From Poronia punctata (taxonomy: Eukaryota > Ascomycota > Sordariomycetes > Xylariales > Xylariaceae), in assembly GCA_022579005.1 (NCBI GenBank), contig MU401454.1:310001-374000 (forward strand): DNA of 64,000 bases. The letters are read 5' to 3'. Positions within the stretch are counted from its first letter, which is position 1. Each line of letters starts with the position of its first letter. The translations under genes were made by a program, and so were the position numbers. The notes under the pieces are model-generated. The model worked only from the letters and a program-made list of their open reading frames with translations. It ran no database searches and was not told the origin of the DNA. Of the stretch, positions 24,220 through 35,917 are shown in pieces.

Positions 24220-27200
24220 GACAGAATCGATAGGGGATAGTTGCGAATGAGCGGCGAACGCCTCTCGGTGGAAGAAGTTATCAAGGACGGGTTGACACCG
24301 CAGGTACTTCAGCGGATACCTACTGCTTGTCTGCCTTCTCGTGGAACAGGTAACGACTGTTAACCCCTGTAGCTAGCGTAGCTGGTCTACCTCTAGTGCT
24401 TGTTACCTCTACCTCTAACCTCAACCTCAGCCTCGACCTGTCTCCCGCGCTGCGTCTCTATGCACAGGTGATGTACAATGGATCCAACCAGGCAGGGAGG
24501 TATATAGGTACGTACGTGTGTGTATGTACGTGTGACGTCGGTATAGACGCCTGGGCCTTTAGCAAGGAGATAAGGAAGCGAACAAGAGTGGGCTGGTCGT
24601 GAGATAAGTAGGTAGCAGCAGCAGGACTGAAGCGCGCGGATGCAGCGCTAACACACTACATAATCTGGGGGAACCAGGATCCAGCGGCGTGGGTTATGTA
24701 AGAGATTCAAGTGCAAAGAGAGACACTGATAGATAAGGGTGGGCGATCCAGATTTCTGGTCTCCAAAAGACAAACGGCGTCGAAGAACAGATGATAAGGG
24801 TAGACTGGCAATGACAAGTTTGGTGTAAAGTTAAGGTTAGAGAGAATGAGCAGCAAGGTTTTATGTAATTGAAATTGAACCACAAGCAGGTGGACAGGCG
24901 ACCTCTGTTATTTTTTCGCCCACTGCTACTTGTTACTTTAGCTCGGTGGTCCATTTTGTCCAAGAGGCAGGAGGAGTACCACTAGGTAGTACCGACTGCC
25001 GCGCCCACCCTACAGGCCCTTGACCGTATTTAGGTACGCACCGTACCATACCGTACTATACCCCTTCGAAGTCCGTTTTCTCCTCCATGTCCTTTTGTTC
25101 CCCAAGGGTACATTCCAGGTACATCCCTGGTTTCTGCCCCTCACGGAGAGATTGAGACCAGTTGCAACGACTTTCGCCTTTTAACTGGGGAAATAATAGG
25201 CTTCGGCCTGATTTTACTTAACTAGATCTGTAACTCTCGATATGTATACACGTATAACTTGCAGTCTAAACTATATTCTCTTCAACGTTTCAAGCTCTTA
25301 CCTACTTGATCTGATCTTCCTTTAAACCTGTGTCCCAAGTCGGGACATGCAGCGCTTCAATCCCACCTACAACATGCGCAAGAGGAGCATTTGTGTAGTT
25401 ATGGGTCTGTCGTCGCTCTGTGCCGCCATAGTGCGGTAGTCTACCTAGTTATCCGGCTGGCGCAAAATACTAGTCTACTCGTACATTTATTCAAGGGGGG
25501 TAGGTGGAGACAAGCTCAAACTTTTGCTGCCGGTCACGTTGTGGTAAATCATACGTCCACTGGACGGTTGGAACAACGGGTCAACTAAATCTTCAAGTCC
25601 AAAGTGGGCCTAAAGAAAACGTTTTTAGGGTGACTTCTGGACCAATAAGAGAGTAAGAGGAGCTCCCCAGGCCCCTAGCAGATCTCGAGTCGTACCATAC
25701 TAACCACAGTGTAGTCGGTGTCCTGTTTTGACATTCATTTGTTAAACTGGGCTAGATTAATAAACTCGATTCTTTTTAGAGGAGGCACTTGCAACCTAAT
25801 AACTCCTATTACAGGTATTATTATTGCAGGTTACAGGTAAGACAGATAAACCCTATAAGATAGGTAAGATGAGAGGTTGTAACTTGAAGTATGTAAGTAT
25901 GTTATGTAGAGTTATAATGAATTTGGAAGCCTACTTCGAGAGCAAGAGCTCACAGGGAGTCAAAACACCAACCGCTATAATAAAAACACTGTACTACAAC
26001 CTAATAGCTAAAGTAGGAAGTTTAACGCAGCATCCACTAGACTACTGCTTGGTAACATACTAGTAGGCTTCATTGTGTACGAAAAGAGTCACGAGATGCT
26101 AGGGCAAACATATCACTCATGCAAGGTACCTACAGTCTAGTCCCGAATGTAATAGACGGTAAAGCGGGCGCCTTCTCCTCAGCAGACCAGGTCAAACACG
26201 TCTCGAGAAAAGGACAAGCGGCAACTATTATAACCAGCCGGAAAACCCACCACTGCCATTAATATGAGAATGCAAGCTCCTTGGCAAATAGGAATATATG
26301 ATGTCTAGCTGGTATGTGTATGCGTACACGTAGATGTCCCTGTTCGATATAGGTAATCCGTTTGATCGTCATGTTGCTCCTAGGTTATTACGAGTAGGTT
26401 TGTAAGTATTCACATTCACGAATAGGTACGTCAACCGACACACATAGAGCGAAGAGCCCAATATAAAGCTCCCCAAACCAACCCAAAGACCAAAATCTTA
26501 GGGTTTGAACGAGCTGTGTTCAACATACCCTCAGTCCTCAACCTTACCTTTTCACTCCTTACGTTCTCATGGTTCTAGACACGTCACCCGTCTGGGCAAC
26601 GGAACTCGGAAGCCTTCGTTTTCCGTCGCCAAGTTTCAAAGACAGTTCATATTCATGCGCAACAGGCGCCAAGAGAATAAATATACCAGGACGTCATGAG
26701 GGACAACAAGCCGTAGAGATCGGCAAGAATCAGATTCTCACATCTTCTTGTTAGGTGTAAACCGGAAGAGGACACCATAATATATCACAATTTGCAGCAG
26801 GTTATCACCAGAACTGAATAAGATCGATGTATGTAGAGGGCGAGGCGACAGGTTGTTTTGGTAGTCAGACTCACGTGTGTAATGTGGGTGCGTCGGTGTT
26901 CCCGGTTGGGTTAAGCCAAGAGACCAACTGGCGGTCGTGGAATTGTTAAATAGAAGACGGACTTTGAACCGGCAGGCGCCGAGAACGGACTTGGGCTCAC
27001 CAATTCCCACCAATTCACGCCGGGTTGGTAAGCATGAATCAAAGAATTTGTCCCAAAAATCGCTGCTATAAAAATTTGCTAGGTCATCTGCCCCGAATCT
27101 AACAAGGACAATTAAACGACTTGGAAATTTTACAGTCAATAACGGCATATCTTGTAAGTCCTACCTAGCACCTTCAAAAACGGACAAGAAAAATAAAACC

Positions 27201-30200
27201 AGGATTGCCACCAATGGTGCTCGTGCAACCTACAGTTCATGGAAAGAGTTCATCGAGATATTTCCAGATGTCTTAACAATCTATGTACACAGTTAGGCAA
27301 TCCAGTCTGACATGGTGTTGCACGTGGAAACCCGCAGGAAAATATGCTTTAGAATGGCAGGTCCGGCAGCCTCCGTTCGCCGGATTGTTTTATTACCTAC
27401 AGCCTAAACAGCAGTCTGGTTGAATGGATGGATCGTGAAGGTGTCAAAACCTGTAGTCCAGCATACTCTGAACTGAACATTTGTGCTCAAAGCTGTAAGG
27501 CCATGCGTGCCAAGATGAACTGCTAGCAATGCCCAGCGTTGCCACAACCAATCCAACAGGCGATGTTTTTTGCATCTCCGAGGAGTACCTGTAGGCTACT
27601 TCTAGTGACTTGAAGCATACCTGTAGGTCACAGCACGCTGGCACCGGCCGTCTGGGGCATCGAGAAACTCGCCAATAGAGGAGGTCCAGGCGAAGAAGCA
27701 GCAGCTACGTGTACATTCAGCAAAGATCATTGGTTACATCCAACTATGCCAATCTCCAATAGGGGAAGGTGGGGTTACTGACTTTGGTCGAGCAGACACC
27801 GTCCTTCATACGGTGATGTACACACATCCTTGTACGGACAGCACAAGTCTGAATCCTTCCACGTGAGCATCACTTAAGCTGTGATGAGAAAGCACGTCAC
27901 GCTGATATCACATTTGACGTTGCCATCATTAAGGTGGCAGCCACATTTTTGGGTTCAAGGGAAGTTACATTGCCTCCCTGTTCAATCCCCGTCAAGACGG
28001 GAATCCCCAAGAATTCTTGATAGCAGGGGGGCAGCGACTTCGAATAGTCTACTGTGTGTGTGGTCCAGACTATGGTTATGGTACACAATTAACACGTATA
28101 ATTGACAGTAACATGTCACATATTATTGCCTTCTGGAAAACTTCTAGCGTGCCAGAACTCCTCGGTCAGCTCTCGCCCCGTCTTTGCTCAGCCCCAATCA
28201 CCGTATTATATCGTATTTGGACGACTCCTCATTTGGCATCCGTCATTCATCACTACAAGTACATACAATCCTACCCGGCAGTCGATCATGCACTAATAAT
28301 TTCATCTCATCTCAGCTAAAGAAACAACAAATAAGAATTCATAATTCAGAGTTGGTCTAGAACTATCTTATGAGCTAAACAATGCCACGTGCACTCTTAC
28401 TACCCGACTCTAATGAAGCTAATCTAGCACACCTAATGTCTGTAAGTCTTGTCAAGACCACTCCGAAGCCCTTTCTTCTCTTCATAGTATAGGGCCATGC
28501 GCCCCTCGAGCGTGATACTTTTCTACCATCGAAAAGGGAAATATGCCCGCAGCAAAAGGTCGAAAGATATATTTTGAGTGCTGGCCTTTGTGATGATGGC
28601 AGCAAGTACGATGGGGTCAGATGTTGAACTCCACTGTCGCTGCTGGTCGTGCTTGCAGAGACAGAGAGCTGCAAAGCTTCTCATTCGCCCAAACCTTCGT
28701 CACCCCTTGTTTCATTAAACATTGGAGCACGTTTATCCCCTGGTAGCCTAGGGCGAGTTCTTGTTCCTTCCACCGTTTACCTCTTGAGCTGATCCCATAT
28801 TTGATCAATGTAACCCATTCCATATGTCCTCGCGCTTCGTCCCGATAGTAAAATAGCGAGGGCCGGTAGAGTCCTGGACGGGGGACTCCGCATCGGCGTA
28901 CCAGCAGGGGACGCCAGTTCCCCGGTTTGTGGGGTACTTTGGATGCCCAGCCGCGGGAATCGCGGGATGCACATCTAGGGCTCCTAGTAAAACAGCAGGG
29001 TTGGAGTTTTCGGTTTAGAATAGTCTATTAACAAAGGAATGTAGGAAGGATAAGCAAGCATAGGCGACAAGCACAATGCATGTAGTCAACCAACTTAAGA
29101 TTTCAACTTATCCTCATATGTAAGTCTCCGAAAGTGCACGAGCACGCTAACCAGACATTTGAGGTGATGAGACAGATCCCTGTGGCACTACCTATTTGAA
29201 AGGCAGCGATCCCCAGCCGCGAATAGCGTCAGAAAGTCACTCTCGCCTGGTAGCAATAGGGTTAACTCTTTTTCAGGGGTCGTGATCCTACACAACGCAG
29301 TAGTCTCGGTATATGTTCGGTCTAGCGGCTTCCTCAGGAACCAACACACCCAGAATATGTCTATTTGTCTTGGCTGGCATAGCCTTACAGATCATGGCGA
29401 TCCAATAAATATCCCGTATATCTCTCTCCACCCTGTACTACCCTAGAATTGAGACACCTGGATGAGCGCCGATGAGTCTAGCGTGTGAAAGGATCATATT
29501 GATCGTCTTGACTTGTCAGACATTAACATTCAATTTGAGCTGCGGCTAGTTTCGCCTTGTCCCTTGGCGCTATTATCTCTCACTCTAGACGCCTCCGGGT
29601 CATGCTAGGGATGGACTTTCCTTATTCTCCAGTCGACAAGATGTCACAGTCTACAAGAGGGATGTTACGGGGGCCTGGGGAGCAAGAGACGTAAGCGCGG
29701 CTTGGAAGGTCCGGTCTCTTTAAGTTGACGCTACCTAAGTAATTTGCTAGTCAGTCGACTTTAAGACCGGCGGGTCTCGTGAAAACAGAAGGCATGTGTG
29801 ATGAGGCAGAGGATGGGAGATGGTATTAGGGACTAACGTACGTCCTTGGAGATATGTTCACCAGGGAGAGCTACCAAAGTGCTAAGTGATTTCCACCGAA
29901 CTCCCATTGGACACATCTCGGCGTATTCGTTTCCTCCCAAACGCCGACAGAAAATAGTCTCTCCACTGCGCTCGTTGCATTCTGTCTCGTCTTCGAACTG
30001 GGACGAGGCCCCGGGGTGGAAGGTATGCTAACCTAGGTTAACTCGAATCACGAAGCCGAGCCAAACCCAGGCGAGAGCCACGGGGTGTAAACCACTCCTA
30101 ATCATGGGCGCATCCGAGACGAACTACCCTGCATCAACTTGTGTCTTATCGAGAAGTATTCGTCCCCACTCTCAAAGACAGGGCCGAGAAGCATCATTGT

Positions 30201-31031
30201 ATGTACGGCTCCTGATTTTGTGTATTTTCAACCTCGGAAATCGAACACTAAGAGCACTGACCAAAGCGTTATACCTACTTAACTTACCTAACCTAACTTG
30301 TTCCCTTCCCACCCGCTCATCCCGAGCCGTGCAAACTTGGTTGTTTTCGGCCATCCGTTTCTTGTACGAAACAGAGGGCAACTCATTGCGAGTCGAGGAT
30401 GGTCTTAGTACGAGTAGAGGTGTAAGTTTCTCTCCGCGATCGCAACTGGTCTGGCACCCTTTCCTGGATAAGTCGGTCAGAAGTCTCACGTTGGACTGGT
30501 GGCCGTCTGCTCGGTTACGAAGCGAGTCGAGAAGCAGGGATTTCCCGCGTCATTCTCACGGGGTCGGTCCCCAGGGATTTAAAAAAAAAGGTTTGAGCCG
30601 AGCCGAGGGACGACCGGGCCCTAACCTAGGGAACTAACTATGTGTTATGATTTTTATTATTTGTTTATTCTTCACGTTCTGTTGTGAGATCCGGGGATGA
30701 AAAATATCGCCAAGAATCTCTGTGCTTTGAATATTAAATATCGTCCTCATCTGGTTGGCTTGTGAGTTTCATGAAGCGGCCGCATCAACGTTGTATAACC
30801 CCGCTCCAAACTGTCCGGTACCGCGTTGATCGTCTATCCCACACCGCAAGACGATCGGGGTAAGTTACGGGAATACGCATTTTCTCTCTCTCATGAAATA
30901 AAGGGATAGAGATGATTGATGTAAGCTATATATAGGTAGTTGGGATGATAGAAAGCATAGATGCCGTTATTACTTTGAGTTCGGGTGTTTGATCAGAGCT
31001 GCTCCCTCGCGATAGTGCCTTCTCATATATC
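24220..31031. other. gene-poor block, 6.8 kb
   Basis: No supportable gene. Short open frames such as 26738-27148 (-), 28375-28674 (-) and 30104-30637 (+) lack domain resemblance. An AT-rich, TA-rich patch at about 25740-26060 looks like decayed repeat DNA but has no recognisable element. TACCTA-type words recur. The first few hundred bases upstream of 24219 form the promoter of the bZIP gene, and sequence just before 31032 the promoter of the GMC gene. Confidence 0.45.
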
Positions 31032-33276
31032 ATGCGCTTCGGCATCCTCTTACAAAGTCTCATGGTGGTGGCGGGGGCGGCGGCAGCAGCAGCAGAAAGG
31101 GGGATATACACAGACCTTCCGGAAGATATCACAGAAGTACACGTTATCATAGCAGGAGGTGTGTTGACCTGATAAACCCCATACCAAAATCAATCATCAC
31201 GCGCAAGGAAACTTATAATCAATCAATCAAATCAAATCACAGGAGGAACAGTAGGCTGCATCCTCGCCTCCCGCCTCGCAGCAAAAGACCCGACCCTCTC
31301 GATCCTCCTCATAGAACAAGGCATGAACAACCACAACGTCCAAAGCGTCTTCTACCCGGCCCTCTTCGAGATAAACACCCTCCCCGGGTCCAAGACGGCA
31401 TTATTCTGGAAAGCCAGCAACCCATCCCCACAACTCGCGAACCGCGAACCGATTATCGAAACGGGTGGGATCTTGGGCGGCGGATCGTCGATTAATTGGA
31501 TGGTGTATACGCGCGGTCAATGGGATGATTTCGATGGTTGGGATACGAGAGGCTGGACGACGGAAGATGTATTGCCGTATTTGAAAAAGGTCGAGACGTA
31601 TCATGGGGAAACGAACCATACGGCTACGCATGGGTATAAAGGGCCTATTCACGTTTCGAAAGGACGACATAGGGCGGTTCGGGCCGAGAGGGCGTGGATT
31701 GATGGGGCGGGGAAAGTGGGGAGGGAGGAAAAGGGGGATTTGCAGAGTTTGTGGGAGAATGATGCGGTTGGGCCTTGGTATTGGTATGTTTCGCCTGTTG
31801 ATGGGAGACGACAGGATGTTGCGCATCGGTATCTGCATCCGCTGTTGAGGGGTGAGGAGGGGGAGGAGGGGGCGCGGAATCTGTATGTTTTGGTGGAGAG
31901 TCAGGTTTTGAGGATCTTGTTTGATGAGGAGAGACGGGCGGTTGGGGTCGAGTATAGGCCGAATCCGATCTTCGCGGAAGGAAACAACAGTACGGGGACA
32001 ACAGATAAAAAGGGGAGATGTGTCGAGGCGAGAAAGTTGGTTGTTTCTTCTGCTGGGTCTTTGGGTACGCCTTTACTTCTCGAACGTTCGGGCGTTGGTA
32101 AAAAGGAAGTGCTGGAAAAGGCGGGTGTCCCTGTCGTGGCGGAGGTTTCTGGGGTAGGGGCACAGTTTCAGGGTGAGTACCTAACCTTACATACATCCTT
32201 CCAAAGGGGTCCGGAAAGATGAAGTCGGATTACCTACCTAACCTACATGTGTTTTAGACCACCATTTCGTAGGCTACGTCTACCGCACAAACCTCCAACC
32301 CAACGAGACCATCAACGGCATAGCACGTAACGACCGCGATCGCGACGTCGAGGGAATGATAGCGCGAGACGACCCACAACTAGGCTGGAACGGCCACGAC
32401 GCATCTAGTAAACTACGGCCTTCGCCGGCCGAGGTCGCTGCATTGGGCCCCGAGTTCCAGGCTGCTTGGATAAGAGACTTTGCAGATACGCCCAACCGTC
32501 CACATATGGTGATGGGGTTGTTTAATTGTTATTTCGGGGATCCGGACGCACTTCCCGACGGTGCGGAATACGTTACTACCGCGCCGTGGGTCACGTATCC
32601 TTATTCGCGGGGACAGTAAGAGATCTTTTTCCCACTCCTCTTTTTTGCAACATGGGTTACTGATTCATGGTTCTTAGTATCCACGTGACCGGCCCAGATA
32701 TAGAAGACGCCTATGATTTCGAAACCGGTTGGTTCCAAGACGCAGACGACATTGACCTGAAGAGCCACATATGGGGATACAAGACGCAGCGGGCCATAGC
32801 GCGGCAGATGAGTATCTTCGCAGGGGAACTGGCGGCCGGACATCCGCGTTTCCCGGAAGGATCAAAGGCTGCCGTTATAGAAAAGGCGGACGGCCCGGTC
32901 TCGAGCGATATCGAATATTCTGATGAAGACGACGCAGCGATTGTGCAGTTCATACGCGAGAATGTCGGCACTTCGAGACATCCGTTGGGAACTTGTAGAA
33001 TGGCGGCGGAGGAGGAGAATGGTGTTGGTAAGCACGAGAATAACTACCTACATGTACCTAACCTTACTTGATTTGATAAGACACTTGAGCTAACGATGGG
33101 TCGTGATAGTTGATCCTGAACTTAACGTTTATGGCGTTTCCGGGCTCAAGATTGCGGATCTGAGCATATTGCCGTCGCCGGTCGCGGCGAATACTTACAA
33201 TACGGCATTAATGGTTGGTGAGAAAGCTGCCGATATCGTGATTCGGGAGCTGGGGCTTGCCGGGGGAAGTCCTTGA
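31032..33276 (+). CDS. secreted GMC-family flavin oxidoreductase
   Basis: This is a glucose-methanol-choline oxidoreductase, an FAD enzyme oxidising an alcohol group; substrates in the family include aryl alcohols, glucose and choline. The model is join(31032..31158,31243..32172,32258..32615,32678..33027,33110..33276), 643 residues. A signal peptide is visible (MRFGILLQSLMVVAGAAAAA). The FAD-binding VIIAGGGTVGC with its IEQG partner is split by intron 1. The GMC signature GGILGGGSSINWMVYTRG is in exon 2. The catalytic base lies in SRHPLGTCRM (H573), and the partner is the Asn in AANTYNTALM (N616), i.e. the His-Asn form, followed by GEKAAD. The length is typical for the family (550-660). It is transcribed toward the epoxide hydrolase gene; the 3' ends are about 160 bp apart. 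A role in aromatic, fatty-alcohol or specialised-metabolite oxidation is inference. Confidence 0.92.
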
Positions 33277-33437
33277 TGTGCTATTTACTGTTATCGGATA
33301 AGTATGGGGGAAAATCGCGTCAGACCTTTTCTGTTACCCAGTTAATTTCCCCAGGGGCACATGAAAGCGATGAAAAACGCCCAGATGTCATAATTTAAAT
33401 CAAGGAAGGTCCTATAATATCAACAAACAAACATGAA

Positions 33438-34754
33438 TCAAATACGCGCGCTCACTCGCTCGCTAGAATACCCCGTTGCCCCTTTAACAACACCATAAGC
33501 ACCGCCACCTTTTCCAAACATGTCTCTGAGGTCACGCACAATCTCATCCGGCCTCTCCCAGGCTGCGTAATGGCCACCACTCTCATATTCGCGTTCGAAA
33601 ACAATTTCGCCTAAAGTGCGCATCCAAGTGCGCGGCAAGACGACTAAGTCCATGGGGAAGTGCGAGTATCCAATCTTGACGCCCGGCGAGTATTGTATTA
33701 GATGCTGTGGCATGAGTTTATTGGGCCGGTCCGGGTTGGGACTGTGTCTAGCCTCATAGTAAATGCGAGCACTCGCGGCAGGCCCGGCCGTGGAGAACCA
33801 GTAGATGCTGACCCAGGTGCAGATCTCGTCGTCGGTCCAGGGGTAGTTGTCCGCCCAGTCGTGCAGTTTCTCGTAGATCCACGCGAGGAGGGCGACGGGA
33901 CTATCGGCGAGCGCGTAACCCAACGTCTGGGGCTTCGTTGCTTGCAGATGATAGTACCCGCGCCCTTCCTGCTCGAACCAGGCAGACCGCTTCTGCCCCT
34001 CGCGTTCTCGCTTGTTGTACGGAAACACGGCCTCTTGGATTGACAGCAACGGATTCTTGAACCAGGTGGGCCGGCTCGCAAAGTCCATGTTCAGGTGCGT
34101 TGCCTTGCAGTGTTTCGGGAACAAGTGTGCCAGAGCCCGGCTGACTATGCAGCCCCAGTCACCTATTGTCCACAACGTTAATTTCATAACAGGAGCTATG
34201 GGGTTGGTCTACTTACCTCCTTGTGTCACGTATTCGTTATACCCCAGTTTGAGCATTAGCTTGTTCAATGCCTCGGCGTACTGCGCTAGGCCGAACCCCC
34301 GCTCTTTGATCCCCTCGGAGAAGCCAAAGTTGGGCAGCGAAGGTGCGATCAAGTCGAATGCCGGACGTTCGATGCCATCGCCGCCCTCGGTGAGGGGCTT
34401 GAAGATCTTGACGCCCTCGTGGAAATGGCCCGGCCATCCATGGATCCAGAGTAGAGGAATCGCACCCTCGACATTACTTCGAATGTGAACATAGTGCATG
34501 GCAATGGGCTTAAAACCATCACATTGGATATCCGTAACAAACTGGGGGATCTGGTTCAGCTCTTGTTCGGCCTTCTTCCAGTCATACGATTGCTCCCAGT
34601 GTCTGGCTATCCGCTTCAAGTCGTCCAAAGGGGTGCCCATATCCCAGCCAGCGCCGTCAAGTTCGTCCGGGAACTTGGCGAGGGAAAGTCGTGTCTTCAG
34701 ATCTTGAATCTGCGACTCCTCCACCTGGATCTTGTAGGGCTTGAAGTCTGTCAT
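33438..34754 (-). CDS. epoxide hydrolase, microsomal type (EHN + alpha/beta hydrolase)
   Basis: This enzyme opens epoxides to diols through a covalent ester intermediate. The model is complement(join(33438..34162,34217..34754)), 420 residues with one 54 nt intron. Residues about 1-95 form the EHN domain typical of microsomal-type and many fungal epoxide hydrolases ([39 protein letters not shown]). The oxyanion-hole motif HGWPG is at 105-109. The nucleophile is D181 in QGGDWG; its codon follows the intron junction. The catalytic His is H377 in [12 protein letters not shown]. No N-terminal membrane anchor is seen, so the enzyme is likely soluble. It is convergent with the secreted GMC oxidoreductase. 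Its role may be detoxification or a step in a metabolite pathway; the substrate cannot be deduced. Confidence 0.93.
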
Positions 34755-35917
34755 TGTGAGAAAGGCGTATTTCGAGCGGCTGTCGGTGTAGATGATGGTT
34801 AAAAGTCAAGTAAAACAGACACGGAGTATTATGGTATACAGAGTCAGGGGTAACCGTAACTTGGCTGGTTGGAGCCTGGAGGTATGGGTAAATGCAATCA
34901 ATCCTTGTTATCCGCTCGTGATGATGAATAGTTTAAACGGAGGGTATTTATTGTTTCTTATATACTCCCATTATCTTATAGTGCTTACTTATGTTCGGCA
35001 AAGATCCACCTCGTAGCTGAAAGTCACCGTCAACGAGAAGGCGCGCTTGTATGACGTTCAAAAGGGCGCGATGGGGTATGAACCGTGTTATAGCCTGCTG
35101 ATTGGTCACTTCTTTTGTCAAGTTCTGGAGTCGGTCTGGGGAATCTGCAAGATCCTAATGAGTTCAAGGGTCTATGACTCCCCATTATCTAGCCCTTGTT
35201 AGTCTGTCAACTTTGACAGAAGGTGTGATTGCTGAGTAATCTATTCCCGAGTTCTCTGGCAGTCTGGCCTGGTAGTGTCTTCCAAAGTTCACATGTCCGA
35301 CCTTATTATCCATATTATCCAGTGCAAAGGTACATACATGTAATTCTGTTCCTATTCGCGCAGGTCTCTCTCCCCTACAACTAGAAGCAATTTGTGGGCC
35401 AGCAATAAGAAGGGCAAAGCAGGACGTATTGCACCACATATTATTTGGCTCCAATGTGCGAGGGAAAATGCAGGTTTCTTTCTTGCACCACCATAGCAGC
35501 TGTTGGTCAAGACTGTACGTGTAAGGGAAAAAGTGTAATATGAAATTATGATGCCATTATTCCCAACTTGCCTAAGGCAGTGATATAGGTATGCCTACTG
35601 TCAATGTGGTTTGTGCACCCCGACAATGATCTCGTGTACCGAGCTCTTACTGTAATTGGTTAGTCACCCCACAAGGCAGCTATGTTTTGTTTATTTTTAG
35701 GCCGTGTCTCCCAGGAAACGCAAAGCTTTGTCCACTTTTTGTTGACAGAAAGACCCTCTTTAATTTATCAACTTGTCGCGTATGGTTGTGACATCACGTT
35801 CCACCTCTCTCTCTCTCTCTCTAAAATTCAATCTCCCATCCGCGCGCCCTGCTAGAGCTAATCAATCTATCAAACTTGCTTCACATACACAATAGACATT
35901 CATCTACAACATTCAAA
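34755..35917. other. divergent promoter region, 1.2 kb
   Basis: This region separates the epoxide hydrolase gene (-) from a basic disordered-protein gene (+). It holds both promoters. A CT dinucleotide run lies near its right end. No gene was recognised. Confidence 0.45.
35805..35822 (+). repeat. CT dinucleotide run in a promoter
   Basis: Nine CT units lie about 95 bp before the ATG of the next gene. Pyrimidine-rich stretches near the transcription start are common in filamentous fungal promoters; a role here is inferred. Confidence 0.7.

Noticed and set aside
26738..27148. 136-codon minus-strand ORF
   Set aside because: No domain, no intron evidence, lies in a gene-poor block.
30104..30637. 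177-codon plus-strand ORF
   Set aside because: S/R/L-rich, chance-like, overlapped by an equally open frame on the other strand.
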